DNA of 49,653 bases. Source: a virus. The position numbers and the translations under genes were made by a program. Numbering within the stretch: position 1 is the stretch's first letter; each line of letters begins with the position of its first letter. The notes beneath the pieces were generated by a model. It saw only the letters and a program-made list of their open reading frames with translations. It was not told the origin of the DNA and did no database searches. The stretch covers positions 1 to 49,653 of the IMG/VR virus record IMGVR_UViG_3300046467_000794, one strand, 5' to 3'. Below, piece after piece: positions 28,194-35,721 of this stretch.

Positions 28194-28790
28194 TTACTTC
28201 TTTTTAGGGGCCTTTGCGACCGCTTCACGCTTCTTTGCCTGAACCTTGGTGTCTTGTCGAGACAGTGCTTCCCTAACCCGGAGCCTACGCAGGTTCCCCT
28301 GGTTCTCCGAGGTCATCCGGGTGTTGCCGAATAGGGTCATCTCCTTGGTGTCCTTGTCCTGCCAACGAGAGGTCAGACCAGTCGCCCCAGGCTTGATCGC
28401 CTTCACGATCTTGGGGTCCATGGACTGGATGGCTATGTCCCAGATCATGGAGAGGTGGGTGCCCGCGCTGATAAGCAAAGGCTGGCCTCCGTACATGGTG
28501 CTCTGCCGTTCCTTGAACAGCAGGATGCCGGACGCTGTGCGGAGTTCCAGATCGAAGTGGTACACCGGCATCGGGATCTCGGGCTTGTCAAAGTCCAAGA
28601 TCAAAGGGAGAGCGAGGCGTAGATCGCCGGGGATTGCCCCCTGGATGCCTCTGATGTAGCCCCACCCCTTGATGATCACGTCGAGATCTCGGGCATTGAC
28701 GAGCCTTTGGAGAACTTCCTGTTCGGTCTCCGACATCGGGGTGTAGTTACTCCCCGCGATGCCTCCAAAACTGTTCTTGTCACGGGCCAT
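28194..28790 (-). CDS. Probable virion structural protein, unknown function
   Basis: 198 residues from an ATG with AGAGG 6 bases upstream. The N-terminal third contains a helical part (SETEQEVLQRLVNARDLDVI), the middle is beta-rich (PMPVYHFDLELRTASGILLF), and the C-terminus is very basic, ending in APKKK. The charge pattern suggests contact with nucleic acid or an acidic partner. It lies between small DNA-binding-type genes and carries no enzymatic motif that I recognise. Virion role is inferred from location and composition. Confidence 0.7.
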   Translation of the reverse strand: MARDKNSFGGIAGSNYTPMSETEQEVLQRLVNARDLDVIIKGWGYIRGIQGAIPGDLRLALPLILDFDKPEIPMPVYHFDLELRTASGILLFKERQSTMYGGQPLLISAGTHLSMIWDIAIQSMDPKIVKAIKPGATGLTSRWQDKDTKEMTLFGNTRMTSENQGNLRRLRVREALSRQDTKVQAKKREAVAKAPKKK

Positions 28791-28823
28791 GTGGACCTCT
28801 GGTTAGATCGTCGTTCACGGTGG

Positions 28824-29246
28824 TCACCCTACCCGAGACACATAGCAAGCACGGGGCCGCCCCTTCTTTGATCCCGCGTAGAACTCCACTGAGGTGCCAA
28901 TCACAGGGGTGAAGGTGGCTATCAGATCGCTCCTGTGAAGGAAAAAGGTATCCGGCCCACGCTCGATGAAACCCCATCCTTTGGTTGAGTCAAAGGACTT
29001 CACCGTGCCTCGGAGATGGGTGGGAGCAGCGGTACGTCGCACGGAAGATGCTCGCGGTGACTTCCCTCCGGCAAGGATCTCGGGCACCTCGACCACCTCC
29101 CCAGAAATGGGGAGGGGTTCACCCGGAGCAAGACGCACGAAGTCCTCCACGCGGAAGTACACCCGTGAGCCGACCCCATCGTCGACGGGATTGCAGAATC
29201 CATAGCCGTTCACCATGGAGTAGAGGTCCACTCTCATGGTGGGCAT
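28824..29246 (-). CDS. Tandem cold-shock-domain protein
   Basis: 140 residues with two cold-shock-like OB folds. The C-terminal copy (about 75-140) is clear: GTVKSFDSTKGWGFIE contains the RNP1-type KGWGFI, and DTFFLHRSDL is the RNP2-type strand. The N-terminal copy (about 3-55) is degenerate but keeps the order: VNGYGFCNP, then RVYFRVEDFV, and a GEVVEV strand. A proline/arginine linker joins them. Cold-shock domains bind single-stranded DNA or RNA and melt structure, so a role in transcript or replication-intermediate handling is likely. ATG 29246 is chosen because GGAG lies 7 bases upstream; a GTG three bases earlier is also possible. Confidence 0.82.
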   Translation of the reverse strand: MPTMRVDLYSMVNGYGFCNPVDDGVGSRVYFRVEDFVRLAPGEPLPISGEVVEVPEILAGGKSPRASSVRRTAAPTHLRGTVKSFDSTKGWGFIERGPDTFFLHRSDLIATFTPVIGTSVEFYAGSKKGRPRACYVSRVG

Positions 29247-29269
29247 CACTGACTCCGGTAGCCCTCGGG

Positions 29270-29539
29270 CTAAAGTGCCCCGAGGATTTCAGCCTTAGTC
29301 CACGATGCCTCCACTGTGATCCCGGCGGCCTCTGCGGCAGCGGTCAACTCAGCCTTGGTGTTGGACATTGACAACTCCGGGGCCGCTTCAGGGGCGGGGG
29401 CAGGAGCAGGAGCGGGGGCAGGAGCCTGTATGGCTCCCCTCGCTGCTTCGGTTCTTGCCTTGGCGGCTGCTTTTTCCACGGACGACGGACGACGGAGTGT
29501 TCCCCGCTTCTGGTGTGTTTTGAGATCGATGATAGGCAT
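29270..29539 (-). CDS. HeH/SAP-like small protein with Ala-Pro linker
   Basis: 89 residues from ATG 29539, with AGAGGA 8 bases upstream. The start PIIDLKTHQKRGTLRRPSS is basic, followed by a helix, an Ala-Pro repeat (APAPAPAPAPAPE), and a C-terminal helix-extension-helix element: NTKAELTAAAEAAGITVEAS followed by WTKAEILGAL. This last part resembles the HeH/LEM or Lsr2-type C-terminal fold used for DNA or protein contact in many phage proteins. A stiff Ala-Pro linker tethering a small binding domain to a basic anchor is the simplest reading. The gene overlaps no neighbour and is followed by a short TAGCCC-type palindrome. Confidence 0.7.
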   Translation of the reverse strand: MPIIDLKTHQKRGTLRRPSSVEKAAAKARTEAARGAIQAPAPAPAPAPAPEAAPELSMSNTKAELTAAAEAAGITVEASWTKAEILGAL

Positions 29540-29556
29540 TGGTGTTTTCCTCTCAG

Positions 29557-29925
29557 TTAGGGTTTCGGTACTTCCAGCCATACCCCGGCGGTCACTTCTT
29601 TATGTTGGATGCCGTCGAGGAGAGTCATTTCGTCCACCTTCGGCCACAGGAAGTAGTCGGGATGCGCTGCGACGAGAGCGTTCAACCGTTCCTGGCTCAC
29701 TTGATCCAGGGTGGGCAGCAGATCGAAGAACTGAGTACGCGCCATCGGGTTGTTCCTAACCGCGAACAAGATGAACTCGTCCTCCAGTATCGCTGGGTTG
29801 CCAGGATACCTGACACGCACCTCTCGACCATCCGGGAGAGTTTCAATGGTGGTAGGACCGCCCTGCAAGCCATTCGCGCTTGAGCCGTAAGTCCAAAACC
29901 CGTAGGGGAGTTCCTGTTGTGCCAT
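29557..29925 (-). CDS. Small phage protein, unknown function
   Basis: 122 residues from ATG 29925 behind GGAGG (6-base spacing). The sequence is globular, with an aromatic N-terminus (ELPYGFWTYGSSANG), a region with DGREVRVRYPGNP, a helix around residues 60-95, and a last beta strand (HKEVTAGVWLEVPKP). A motif copy of the CGGTAG type is 24 bases before the start, so it likely heads the transcript that also carries the HeH and cold-shock genes. I recognise no family. Confidence 0.72.
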   Translation of the reverse strand: MAQQELPYGFWTYGSSANGLQGGPTTIETLPDGREVRVRYPGNPAILEDEFILFAVRNNPMARTQFFDLLPTLDQVSQERLNALVAAHPDYFLWPKVDEMTLLDGIQHKEVTAGVWLEVPKP

Positions 29926-29948
29926 TACGCCTCCACGGTACATGGGGC

Positions 29949-29963
29949 ATAGAAAAACTACCG
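29949..29963 (-). promoter_or_regulatory. Promoter-like motif copy (4 of 11)
   Basis: Minus strand CGGTAGTTTTTCTAT, 24 bases upstream of the ATG at 29925, overlapping the end of the previous gene. Confidence 0.6.
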
Positions 29964-30521
29964 GGGAGGGAGTTTCTTGGAGTGCAGGGGCGCACTGGTG
30001 CCCACCTCATCCCGCAGTCGGCTACGCGGGGCTTCCGGTTCAGCACACTCAACGATCCCCAGTGCCACGTCGATTCGCCCCGATTGGCTGGCTTTCCAGG
30101 TCTCAATGCGGTGGATGATCTCCCGCTTCTGCCGCCCCAGGTCTTCGATGTCCAGACCGAGTGTTTCGGCCTCCGCACGGAGTGCAGCCAAGGAGGGCAA
30201 CCCAGCGCCACCGGGGGCTACTGTTGCATTGGGGGAGACCTGCTTCTTGTAGGTGATCTGTAGGCGAACCGACCCGTCAGCACCCACTTCGATTGCCGCG
30301 CCGCCACGACGACGGTGGCCCTTCATCATGTCCTGTGCGGCCAGTGCGACAAGGCTATTGTCGGCCAGCGCCTCGTTGGCTCTCTTGAGGGCTTCTTGTG
30401 CCTCAGACACCAACGTGCCTACCGTAGTGAAACCCCCACCATCCGCGACGGCCACCGCCAACACGGCGGTTCGGAAGGGTTCCTGTACGGGAATCTCTAC
30501 CGGCTTGAGTTTGCGAGTCAA
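29958..30521 (-). CDS. Phage protein, unknown function
   Basis: 187 residues if a TTG at 30521 is used, which has GGGGGGAGG exactly 7 bases upstream. An ATG 18 bases earlier (30539) has only a weak GGTAAGG directly against it, so the TTG is preferred. The N-terminal part is hydrophobic/beta (FRTAVLAVAVADGGGFTT), with helices around residues 35-55, a basic MKGHRRRGG stretch, a strand with VRLQITYKK, and a long C-terminal helix rich in Glu/Arg that could form a coiled coil. It is divergent from the exonuclease gene. Function unknown. Confidence 0.68.
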   Translation of the reverse strand: MTRKLKPVEIPVQEPFRTAVLAVAVADGGGFTTVGTLVSEAQEALKRANEALADNSLVALAAQDMMKGHRRRGGAAIEVGADGSVRLQITYKKQVSPNATVAPGGAGLPSLAALRAEAETLGLDIEDLGRQKREIIHRIETWKASQSGRIDVALGIVECAEPEAPRSRLRDEVGTSAPLHSKKLPPR

Positions 30522-30648
30522 AGTTGTACCTCCCCCCATCCTTACCCGACGGGAACCAAAGTCCACCCCCCCTCCCCCAAAGTGGAAGAGACAAGCGTGG
30601 TGTAGGGGTACTTTTTGGGTACAACAACCCAAAGTGAGGTCAGCACGG

Positions 30649-31341
30649 ATGAATATGAAGGCAATCTGTTTCCTTGATACAGAGACCACAGGTCTCAACC
30701 CCCAAAAGGCCGAGGTCATTGAGGTCGCCATCATTCGGCGGGACCATGATGGCACGGAGTCTCGTTTCCACAGCCTCGTCAAGCCTGAGCGCATCGAGGA
30801 TGCCCACCCAAAGGCATTGGAGATCAACGGGTACACGAAAGACCCCTCTCGCTGGGGCAAGGCCCCGCTGATGGCCGAGGTTGGGCATCAGATTGCGGAC
30901 TTCACGAAAGGGTCAGTGATCTGCGGACACAACATCTCCTTCGACGAGGGGATGCTCGCGGCCAACTTCAAACGGGCCGGGGTCAGGCGGCGCGTCCCCT
31001 ACCACAAGGTGGACACAGTGACCTTGGCCTGGGAGCACCTTGTGCCTATGGGCCTTGCCCGTCTTGGGCTGGATGCCATCCGGGACTTCCTGGGATGGAG
31101 CAAGGAGGGAGCACACACCGCCATGAAGGACGCCGAGGATGTCATGTCCCTTTACGACCTGCTGTGTCGGATCACACCAGACAAGAGAGAGGGCCTGGAG
31201 AGGTATCTCAAGATCAAGCAGATACACGAGGAAACCAAGGAAGACGCACCCTGGATCTGGGACGACCATGACCCCACAGCCCCCACGGTGGAAATCATCG
31301 AGGAGGACGATCCCGGTAGCCCGTCTATGTCGGACCTATAA
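30649..31341 (+). CDS. DnaQ-type DEDDh 3'-5' exonuclease
   Basis: 230 residues. The epsilon-subunit/RNase T-like fold is clear: Exo I FLDTETTGL with Asp10 and Glu12, Exo II CGHNISFDEGML with Asp99, Exo III HTAMKDAED with His156 and Asp161. This is a complete DEDDh active site, so it should remove nucleotides from 3' ends with two metal ions. The first ~180 residues are the domain; the last 45 are acidic and rich in Asp, Glu and Pro, possibly a partner-binding tail. GAGG precedes the ATG at 30649. The open frame extends 396 bases upstream, but that part overlaps the opposite gene and has no start signal. It could be a proofreading subunit or an RNA/DNA trimming enzyme; no polymerase is in the window. 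Confidence 0.9.
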   Translation: MNMKAICFLDTETTGLNPQKAEVIEVAIIRRDHDGTESRFHSLVKPERIEDAHPKALEINGYTKDPSRWGKAPLMAEVGHQIADFTKGSVICGHNISFDEGMLAANFKRAGVRRRVPYHKVDTVTLAWEHLVPMGLARLGLDAIRDFLGWSKEGAHTAMKDAEDVMSLYDLLCRITPDKREGLERYLKIKQIHEETKEDAPWIWDDHDPTAPTVEIIEEDDPGSPSMSDL

Positions 31342-31373
31342 GGTGACCCTCTCACCCCGACACGGAGTTTCCC

Positions 31374-31586
31374 ATGGCCGCTCGTTCCACCACATCTGAG
31401 TATTACCCGTCCCCGCCCTTCTACACCCTCAAGGTCAAGGGCAACGGCTACAGCAGCACCGCCACCCCGGCCAACGGGTACACGGCGGCCACGACTGCCA
31501 ACGTCGTCAAGTCGAACGCTTGCTGTGCTCCGACCGCCTCAACGGTGGGCTCGATGCCGAAGATCACTGTTCGGTTCTCAGCCTGA
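31374..31586 (+). CDS. Small Ser/Thr/Ala-rich protein, unknown function
   Basis: 70 residues, ATG preceded by CGGAG at 8 bases. It follows the exonuclease by 32 bases on the same strand. The composition is Ser, Thr, Ala, Tyr and Asn-rich with a CC pair, short beta-like stretches at both ends (FYTLKVKGNGY and KITVRFSA), and no charge clusters. A strong hairpin follows it. It might be a small decoration or virion protein; this is a guess from composition. Confidence 0.65.
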   Translation: MAARSTTSEYYPSPPFYTLKVKGNGYSSTATPANGYTAATTANVVKSNACCAPTASTVGSMPKITVRFSA

Positions 31587-31624
31587 GCACTGTCCTCTCG
31601 GCACCTGATCATCGGGTGCCTCGG

Positions 31625-31657
31625 AGCCCTCTCGGTTTCCATCTGGCCGGGAGGGCT
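31625..31657. terminator. Bidirectional hairpin terminator
   Basis: AGCCCTCTCGG at 31625-31635 pairs with CCGGGAGGGCT at 31647-31657 (one G-U pair) around an 11-base loop. It lies between the ends of a plus-strand and a minus-strand gene. A second small hairpin (31600-31620, GGCACC/GGTGCC) precedes it. U-runs are weak in both directions. Confidence 0.65.
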
Positions 31658-31661
31658 TCGT

Positions 31662-31946
31662 CTACGACAAGGCAGTGATCAGGTCGGCCTTCTTCATGCT
31701 GGAGTAGCCTGGGAGGCCCCGCTCCTTGGCGAGCGCACGGAGTTCTGCGACCTTCATCTTCGCGAGGTCCAGGGTATCCCTGACCTCCTGGGCGGCTTCC
31801 TGCACCTCTTCAACGAAGGGTGGTGCTTCCTGCCCCAACCGCTTGAAGGCTTTGGCGACGGTGGTCCACGGGGTGTTGGATCTCGTCTTCCGGGACACCG
31901 AGCGTTGGTGGCGCTTCACGATCTTCATGGCGATTCGTTTGTTCAT
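31662..31946 (-). CDS. SAP/Rho-N-like domain protein
   Basis: 94 residues. The N-terminal 30 are strongly basic (RIAMKIVKRHQRSVSRKTR), the middle is an amphipathic helix, and the C-terminal 35 match a SAP or Rho N-terminal-type helix-turn-helix element: MKVAELRALAKERGLPGYSS then MKKADLITAL. Such domains bind DNA or RNA. The ATG is one base after the actin-like gene's stop, with GAGGA in front, so the two are made together. With the HeH-like protein at 29270 it is one of two small tethered nucleic-acid-binding proteins in this region. Confidence 0.75.
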   Translation of the reverse strand: MNKRIAMKIVKRHQRSVSRKTRSNTPWTTVAKAFKRLGQEAPPFVEEVQEAAQEVRDTLDLAKMKVAELRALAKERGLPGYSSMKKADLITALS

Positions 31947-31947
31947 A

Positions 31948-32967
31948 TCAGTCCTCTTCGTGCTCTTGCATAGCCTGGATCAGTAAGCCTCGGGCAACGG
32001 CGTTCATTGGATCGGAAGCGTGCCGAATCTCGCTGATCTCGATGGGGAACTTCCGACGTTTCTTCGCAAAGACCTCCTCAAAGAAGGGCAAGAAGTTGCC
32101 AGCAAGGCTCGTCCCGCCAGACACCACGAGGGGGATGGGCCGAGGCAGCGAGAAACGGTCCTTGATCTTGGCGAACTCGCGAGTGGTTTGGTCAATGCAG
32201 TACTCAATGAGTGCCTTGTAGTAGAGCACCAGTGCTTCCTGCTCGCGCCCCTCTGGGTTCAGCAGGTCCACACCCCTCTCCTTGAGGGCGCACATGCGGC
32301 TCTTGGTGCTTCCCGTAGCCTTTGCAGCCCCACCGTCGATCCAGTCGCCGCCACGGGCCACAGAGAAGCACAGACCCTCTACTCCGCTCACTGCGAGAGC
32401 GAGGTTGCACATACCTGACCCGAATGAGATGCCAAGACCGGAGAAGCCTTCGGCAGCAGTCTCCGCGTAGATGATAGCCATCGCTTCGTTGCCCGCGTAA
32501 GGCTCGTACCCGCACTCAGTGACGATGCGTTCAAAAACGCCCCGGTGGTAGACCACGTCTCGGTCCTCATCCACGGGGGATGCCGGAACTGAGAAGTAGC
32601 AGACCTCTTTGCCCTTCTTCTGGGGATCACCCAGGACGTTCTTGATCATCACACCCAGTACGTCGAGTGCATCCATCTCACCGGCAGAAATCAAACCCTG
32701 AGAGAGAGGTCTCCGTGCCTCGCGGCCAAAGACGTTCGCCATCTCCATGGCTGCATCTCCGACGACGATGATTCCATCCTCCCCGTGGTCGATGAAGTTG
32801 ACCCCAGACAACTTGAGCATCCTCTTGGCCCCCGAGTCCAGATCCAGGAAAGCGTCCCGCATCCGACTGGTCTCCACCGAGCCCCCCTCCGTGCGGCGAG
32901 CAGCGACAATGTTCATTGTGCCGATGTCCAGGCCGACACCCAGCGGGGCTTGCTTCTTGGTTGGCAT
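31948..32967 (-). CDS. Actin-like ATPase (MreB/ParM/Hsp70 superfamily)
   Basis: 339 residues with the actin-fold ATP motifs in order: phosphate 1 GLDIGTMNIVAA (residues 12-23, Asp14), a connect-type region near the middle (GNEAMAIIYAETAAEG), phosphate 2 GISFGSGMCNLALAV, and adenosine VVSGGTSLAGNF. The length is that of MreB. The DIGTMN form, with Met where Thr/Ser is common, resembles non-canonical MreB-like or AlpC/ParM-like proteins. Actin-like proteins form filaments that segregate or position DNA; phage versions are known for moving replicating phage DNA to the membrane. AGGAGA precedes the ATG. It is co-transcribed with the SAP-like gene downstream, which is a plausible DNA adaptor (inference), and follows a structural gene. 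Confidence 0.82.
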   Translation of the reverse strand: MPTKKQAPLGVGLDIGTMNIVAARRTEGGSVETSRMRDAFLDLDSGAKRMLKLSGVNFIDHGEDGIIVVGDAAMEMANVFGREARRPLSQGLISAGEMDALDVLGVMIKNVLGDPQKKGKEVCYFSVPASPVDEDRDVVYHRGVFERIVTECGYEPYAGNEAMAIIYAETAAEGFSGLGISFGSGMCNLALAVSGVEGLCFSVARGGDWIDGGAAKATGSTKSRMCALKERGVDLLNPEGREQEALVLYYKALIEYCIDQTTREFAKIKDRFSLPRPIPLVVSGGTSLAGNFLPFFEEVFAKKRRKFPIEISEIRHASDPMNAVARGLLIQAMQEHEED

Positions 32968-32975
32968 GGGTTCTC

Positions 32976-33608
32976 CTACTTCTTACTTTTCCGCAGCGCC
33001 TTGAGTGCGGAAGCGGCGTCGTCCAGTCCTTCCACGTCGGCAGACGAGTCGGATTGGACGTTGAGGCTCTCTGTGTCAGCCCTAACGATACCCGTGGGGA
33101 TGAACAACGGGTCTTCTGGGCCATTGAACACAAGATCCTCTGCTACCCCCGAGGGGGCCATCTTCACTGACCCCAGCACACGAGTGAGGGCTTGCTCAAT
33201 ACGGATGTCAATGTCCCCCAGCCCTTCACCTTGGGGCAGCAACCCCAGGACTGCTGCTACCGCAGCCTCGGAGGCTTCTTTGGCTGCTTTGCTGACCATG
33301 TCCCTTGCCTGTTCGGGGTTAATCCCCTCCTTGATCACCTCCTTGATCACCTCCGTCTTGTGGGTGATGTGGTGTCTTGCCACCTTGTTTGGGCGGGACA
33401 TTCCAACAGTGTGGACCGGGGGCTTCTTCGGGGGATCTTGAGACACTCGGCACCTCGGGCTGGAGGATACCTGCACCTCCCCCAGCCGGATAAGGGCCTG
33501 GAGGCAGGTGGACTTCTTGAAATCCTCTGATTCGATCCAAGCAGGGCCGGGACCAACAGTAATCCCGAGGTCTTGGATGTAGATTGGTTTGCTGGCGTCC
33601 ACCCGCAT
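32976..33608 (-). CDS. Phage virion-type protein, unknown function
   Basis: 210 residues. The ATG overlaps the upstream stop (TGATG). The first ~60 residues hold a beta-rich element (YIQDLGITVGPGPAWIE, then LQALIRLGEVQVSSS) of a type common beside neck genes in large phages. The middle is a helix with repeated EVIKE (residues about 85-95) and many Ala, and the C-terminal third is Asp/Ser-rich and ends in KSKK. I do not know a function. The location after a tail-completion-like gene suggests a neck or tail-completion role. Confidence 0.65.
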   Translation of the reverse strand: MRVDASKPIYIQDLGITVGPGPAWIESEDFKKSTCLQALIRLGEVQVSSSPRCRVSQDPPKKPPVHTVGMSRPNKVARHHITHKTEVIKEVIKEGINPEQARDMVSKAAKEASEAAVAAVLGLLPQGEGLGDIDIRIEQALTRVLGSVKMAPSGVAEDLVFNGPEDPLFIPTGIVRADTESLNVQSDSSADVEGLDDAASALKALRKSKK

Positions 33609-34177
33609 CAGAACAGGGCTCCTTGTGAGAGGAACAACTCAACGATTTCTTGAGCCAGTTCCTCCATCACCCGTACCCGCCCCTTGCGAACTCCGCGCTC
33701 TATGAACGTATATCGGAGGAAGCCGGGATGAATCCATGCGTTACCGGCGAGCGGGGCGGAGCGGAAGATCACGCGCCCATCCTGGGTGACTAATGGAACC
33801 GTCTTAATCTTGGGGCCGGTCAACCAAGTCATCCGGTAGGGCTGGGTGGCCCCAGAGGCTCCCCCAGAGGCTCCCGGAACAATCGTGTGGGCCTCGGCTG
33901 TGGGCCATGAAGAAACGATCTCAATGGTGGAGGAACCTTTGATCTGGTACGAGAACGAGTCCACGAACTTCACACTGTCCGGGATGGGTACTGGCTTCCC
34001 CCTCCCCCGGAGACCAGCCGTCTTTGCCATGTCCTTCTTGATCTCCTTCTTGATCGAGTCGAGGAGGATCTCCCCGGCCTTCCTCATCATCGGCAGGGTC
34101 ATTCGGGCCACGTTGGGTGCGTCCCGCTTGAGAAGGGGTTTGGCGTAAACACCTCGGATTCGGGCATCTTCAGCCAT
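33608..34177 (-). CDS. Neck/tail-completion-like protein (HK97 gp10-like, tentative)
   Basis: 189 residues: an N-terminal helical region (MRKAGEILLDSIKKEIKKD), then a beta-rich part (KFVDSFSYQIKGSSTIEIVS and IKTVPLVTQDGRVIFR), and a terminal helix ending at residue 189. The order of a helix, DSFSYQI-type strands, a Gly-rich loop, and a final HPGFLRYTFIERGVRKG segment resembles HK97-gp10-type neck or tail-completion proteins. The domain match is by eye. The gene overlaps both neighbours (8 bases upstream, TGATG downstream), so it is part of a tightly coupled structural operon. Confidence 0.6.
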   Translation of the reverse strand: MAEDARIRGVYAKPLLKRDAPNVARMTLPMMRKAGEILLDSIKKEIKKDMAKTAGLRGRGKPVPIPDSVKFVDSFSYQIKGSSTIEIVSSWPTAEAHTIVPGASGGASGATQPYRMTWLTGPKIKTVPLVTQDGRVIFRSAPLAGNAWIHPGFLRYTFIERGVRKGRVRVMEELAQEIVELFLSQGALF

Positions 34178-34484
34178 TGAGCACCTTCCATACGGTCAAG
34201 GTGAGAGACACGACTGAGATCACGACACCTATGAGGGCGAGGCGCTTGCTGAAGCGAGCAGTGGTGTAGGCATCCCCGAGGTTGTCGCGCTTGATCTTGT
34301 AGTCCAGGTGGTCCATTGCGTTCATGCCGGGAACACGCTCAAAGAAATCCCCGCACTCACGTTCCTCAAAGACCTCCCCCTCCACGAGTCTGGTCTGGTA
34401 CCACAGACACACCCCTGCGTACTTCTTCTCATGGTGGTGGTCGGGATACTTCGACCACATTCCACATCGCCCGCACCGTGCCAT
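34170..34484 (-). CDS. Cys-rich protein with C-terminal membrane anchor
   Basis: 104 residues from ATG 34484 (GAGG six bases upstream); longer forms lack a site. The N-terminus has CGRCG, then HHH and VCLWYQ, and ECGDFF, a set of Cys and His that could bind zinc. After a charged linker a single hydrophobic helix follows (about 79-99, LALIGVVISVVSLTLTVW) with a few residues inside or outside. This is a C-tail-anchored layout: cytoplasmic metal-binding domain plus membrane anchor. A motif copy lies 26 bases before the start. Function unknown; a membrane-associated regulator or lysis-related protein are options. Confidence 0.7.
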   Translation of the reverse strand: MARCGRCGMWSKYPDHHHEKKYAGVCLWYQTRLVEGEVFEERECGDFFERVPGMNAMDHLDYKIKRDNLGDAYTTARFSKRLALIGVVISVVSLTLTVWKVLNG

Positions 34485-34509
34485 CGCACACCTCATAGGC
34501 GGTGTTCCC

Positions 34510-34524
34510 ATAGAAGGGATACCG
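34510..34524 (-). promoter_or_regulatory. Promoter-like motif copy (5 of 11)
   Basis: Minus strand CGGTATCCCTTCTAT, one mismatch in the TAG core, 26 bases upstream of the ATG at 34484. The distance and strand match the other copies, so it likely starts transcription of the Cys-rich protein and neck genes. Confidence 0.55.
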
Positions 34525-34552
34525 CTTACGGTGCCCCAAACGCCAGACTGCT

Positions 34553-35392
34553 TTATCCGTTGAGCGCCTCGACGACCTGCTCCTCGCTGATCCCCTTCTC
34601 CAACTCGTTCGCCATAGCGACCACCAAGTCCTCCACGAACTGCTCTGGGTCCATGCTCTTCGGCTCACCGTCTGCCGCCACAAGGTGCATGAGCCCTTCG
34701 GCCAGATGACCGCCAGCGCCCATTGCGTAGGCATCTCCCAGAGGACCGGAGATGGCCGCCAGAAGCCCGTGCTTGACGATGCCTTTGGTGAAGACATACG
34801 CGCCACCCGCAGCGCCTCCACTGGAGATTGCCAGGGTTGCGACACCTATCTCAATGCCGAGGACAGCAACCGCCTTCATCTGGGACTTCGTTGGCTTCTC
34901 ACCCTTGGCGATGTTCTTCAGGAGACCGCCGACCTCTTCCACCTCGTGCTTGAAGTGGTGGACAACCTTGTCGGCGTACTTGCCGGGCGCTGCCTTGACC
35001 GCCTTCGCGGCTTCCGTGGTCACCTTCTTGCGGTACTCGGGGTCAACCACGAACTTCTGCATGTCGCCCGGTAGTTTCTGGAGTGCGTCCTTGCCCTTCT
35101 TGGTCAAGCCCTTGGCCTTCTCCAGCCAGCCGGACACCTTCTTCGCCAGCCCCTCGTCCTCCTCACCTGCCTTCTCCTTGTGCTGGGCACGGATCTTGGC
35201 CTGTTCCTCTTTCGGGAGGGAGGTGAACACCACCTTGTTCTTCGTCTCTGGGTGGGTGAAGTTCTGTTCTTCCAGTGGCTTTGAGGCCACAAGGAACCGC
35301 AGCAGATCGCGGCGCTCTGGGTTGCCGGTTGACATAGTGGAGGCCAACCGGATCAAGGCATGGCGGTCAGAAGCAGTCAGCGTGTGGGGCAT
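34553..35392 (-). CDS. Protein with shared N-terminal DR..IR..ERR motif, long helical body
   Basis: 279 residues from ATG 35392, with AGAGGA upstream. Residues 9-31 carry the motif shared with the genes at 37879 and 38711 (DRHALIRLAS, then GNPERRDLL). The rest is Lys-rich helix (about 80-150) followed by a hydrophobic Gly/Ala-rich stretch around 180-235 that could insert in membranes (VAVLGIEIGVATLAISSGG), and an acidic C-terminus. The motif looks like a detachable address tag. It may be a virion-internal protein delivered with DNA (inference). A 13-bp hairpin containing a degenerate promoter-like motif precedes it. Confidence 0.7.
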   Translation of the reverse strand: MPHTLTASDRHALIRLASTMSTGNPERRDLLRFLVASKPLEEQNFTHPETKNKVVFTSLPKEEQAKIRAQHKEKAGEEDEGLAKKVSGWLEKAKGLTKKGKDALQKLPGDMQKFVVDPEYRKKVTTEAAKAVKAAPGKYADKVVHHFKHEVEEVGGLLKNIAKGEKPTKSQMKAVAVLGIEIGVATLAISSGGAAGGAYVFTKGIVKHGLLAAISGPLGDAYAMGAGGHLAEGLMHLVAADGEPKSMDPEQFVEDLVVAMANELEKGISEEQVVEALNG

Positions 35393-35413
35393 TGAGAAAT
35401 CCTCTCTGGGCAA

Positions 35414-35443
35414 CCCAGAACATAGAGCGTCTATTGTTCTGGG
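35414..35443 (-). promoter_or_regulatory. Hairpin containing a degenerate promoter-like motif (6 of 11)
   Basis: Arms 35414-35426 and 35430-35443 pair with one bulged base around a GCG triloop. The centre (35422-35436) is a symmetric version of the repeated motif, CAATAGACGCTCTAT on the minus strand. It also follows the stop of the upstream gene, so it could act as terminator as well as operator or promoter. Confidence 0.5.
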
Positions 35444-35721
35444 TGTTGGAACGTGGGCGTGCTCTCCCCGACCCAGGCTCCAGAGGTGTTGTGACAAAAC
35501 CAGTCACAGGCCGCATTGTAGTCGCAATCCATCCACCCCATGATTGCCTCGATGCACTTGTCCGTGTCGTAGACAGCAACATGTGTCCGGGCTTGCCGAG
35601 GCCAGTGGTCCTTGGGATCATCCGTGACCCCAACAAGAGCCGTGTCATAGACTTCACGAGGCTCCAGGAGCAGTGCTTCTGGGTTCAGGCCCTCAAGTCT
35701 GTCGAGGAGTTCAGTCGTCAT
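35431..35721 (-). CDS. Conserved small phage protein, unknown function
   Basis: 96 residues from ATG 35721, which overlaps the upstream stop (ATGA). It reads VYDTALVGVTDDP, then VAVYDTDKCIEAIM, CDWFCHNTSGAWVGESTP. This pattern (Asp-rich loop, alternating strand and helix, and a GAWVGE-TP finish) belongs to a small family I have seen in many phages, without assigned activity. The Asp and Cys/His residues could form a metal site, but nothing proves it. Coupling to the 702-residue gene suggests co-expression. Confidence 0.75.
   Translation of the reverse strand: MTTELLDRLEGLNPEALLLEPREVYDTALVGVTDDPKDHWPRQARTHVAVYDTDKCIEAIMGWMDCDYNAACDWFCHNTSGAWVGESTPTFQHPEQ

Noticed and set aside
29256-29272. 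Plus-strand copy of the promoter-like motif (CGGTAGCCCTC...)
   Set aside because: The second half differs (GGGCTA instead of CTAT), no plus-strand gene follows, and it is better explained as a short palindrome at a gene end.
30253-30648. N-terminal extension of the exonuclease
   Set aside because: It overlaps the opposite gene, has no start signal, and the exonuclease fold begins right after ATG 30649.
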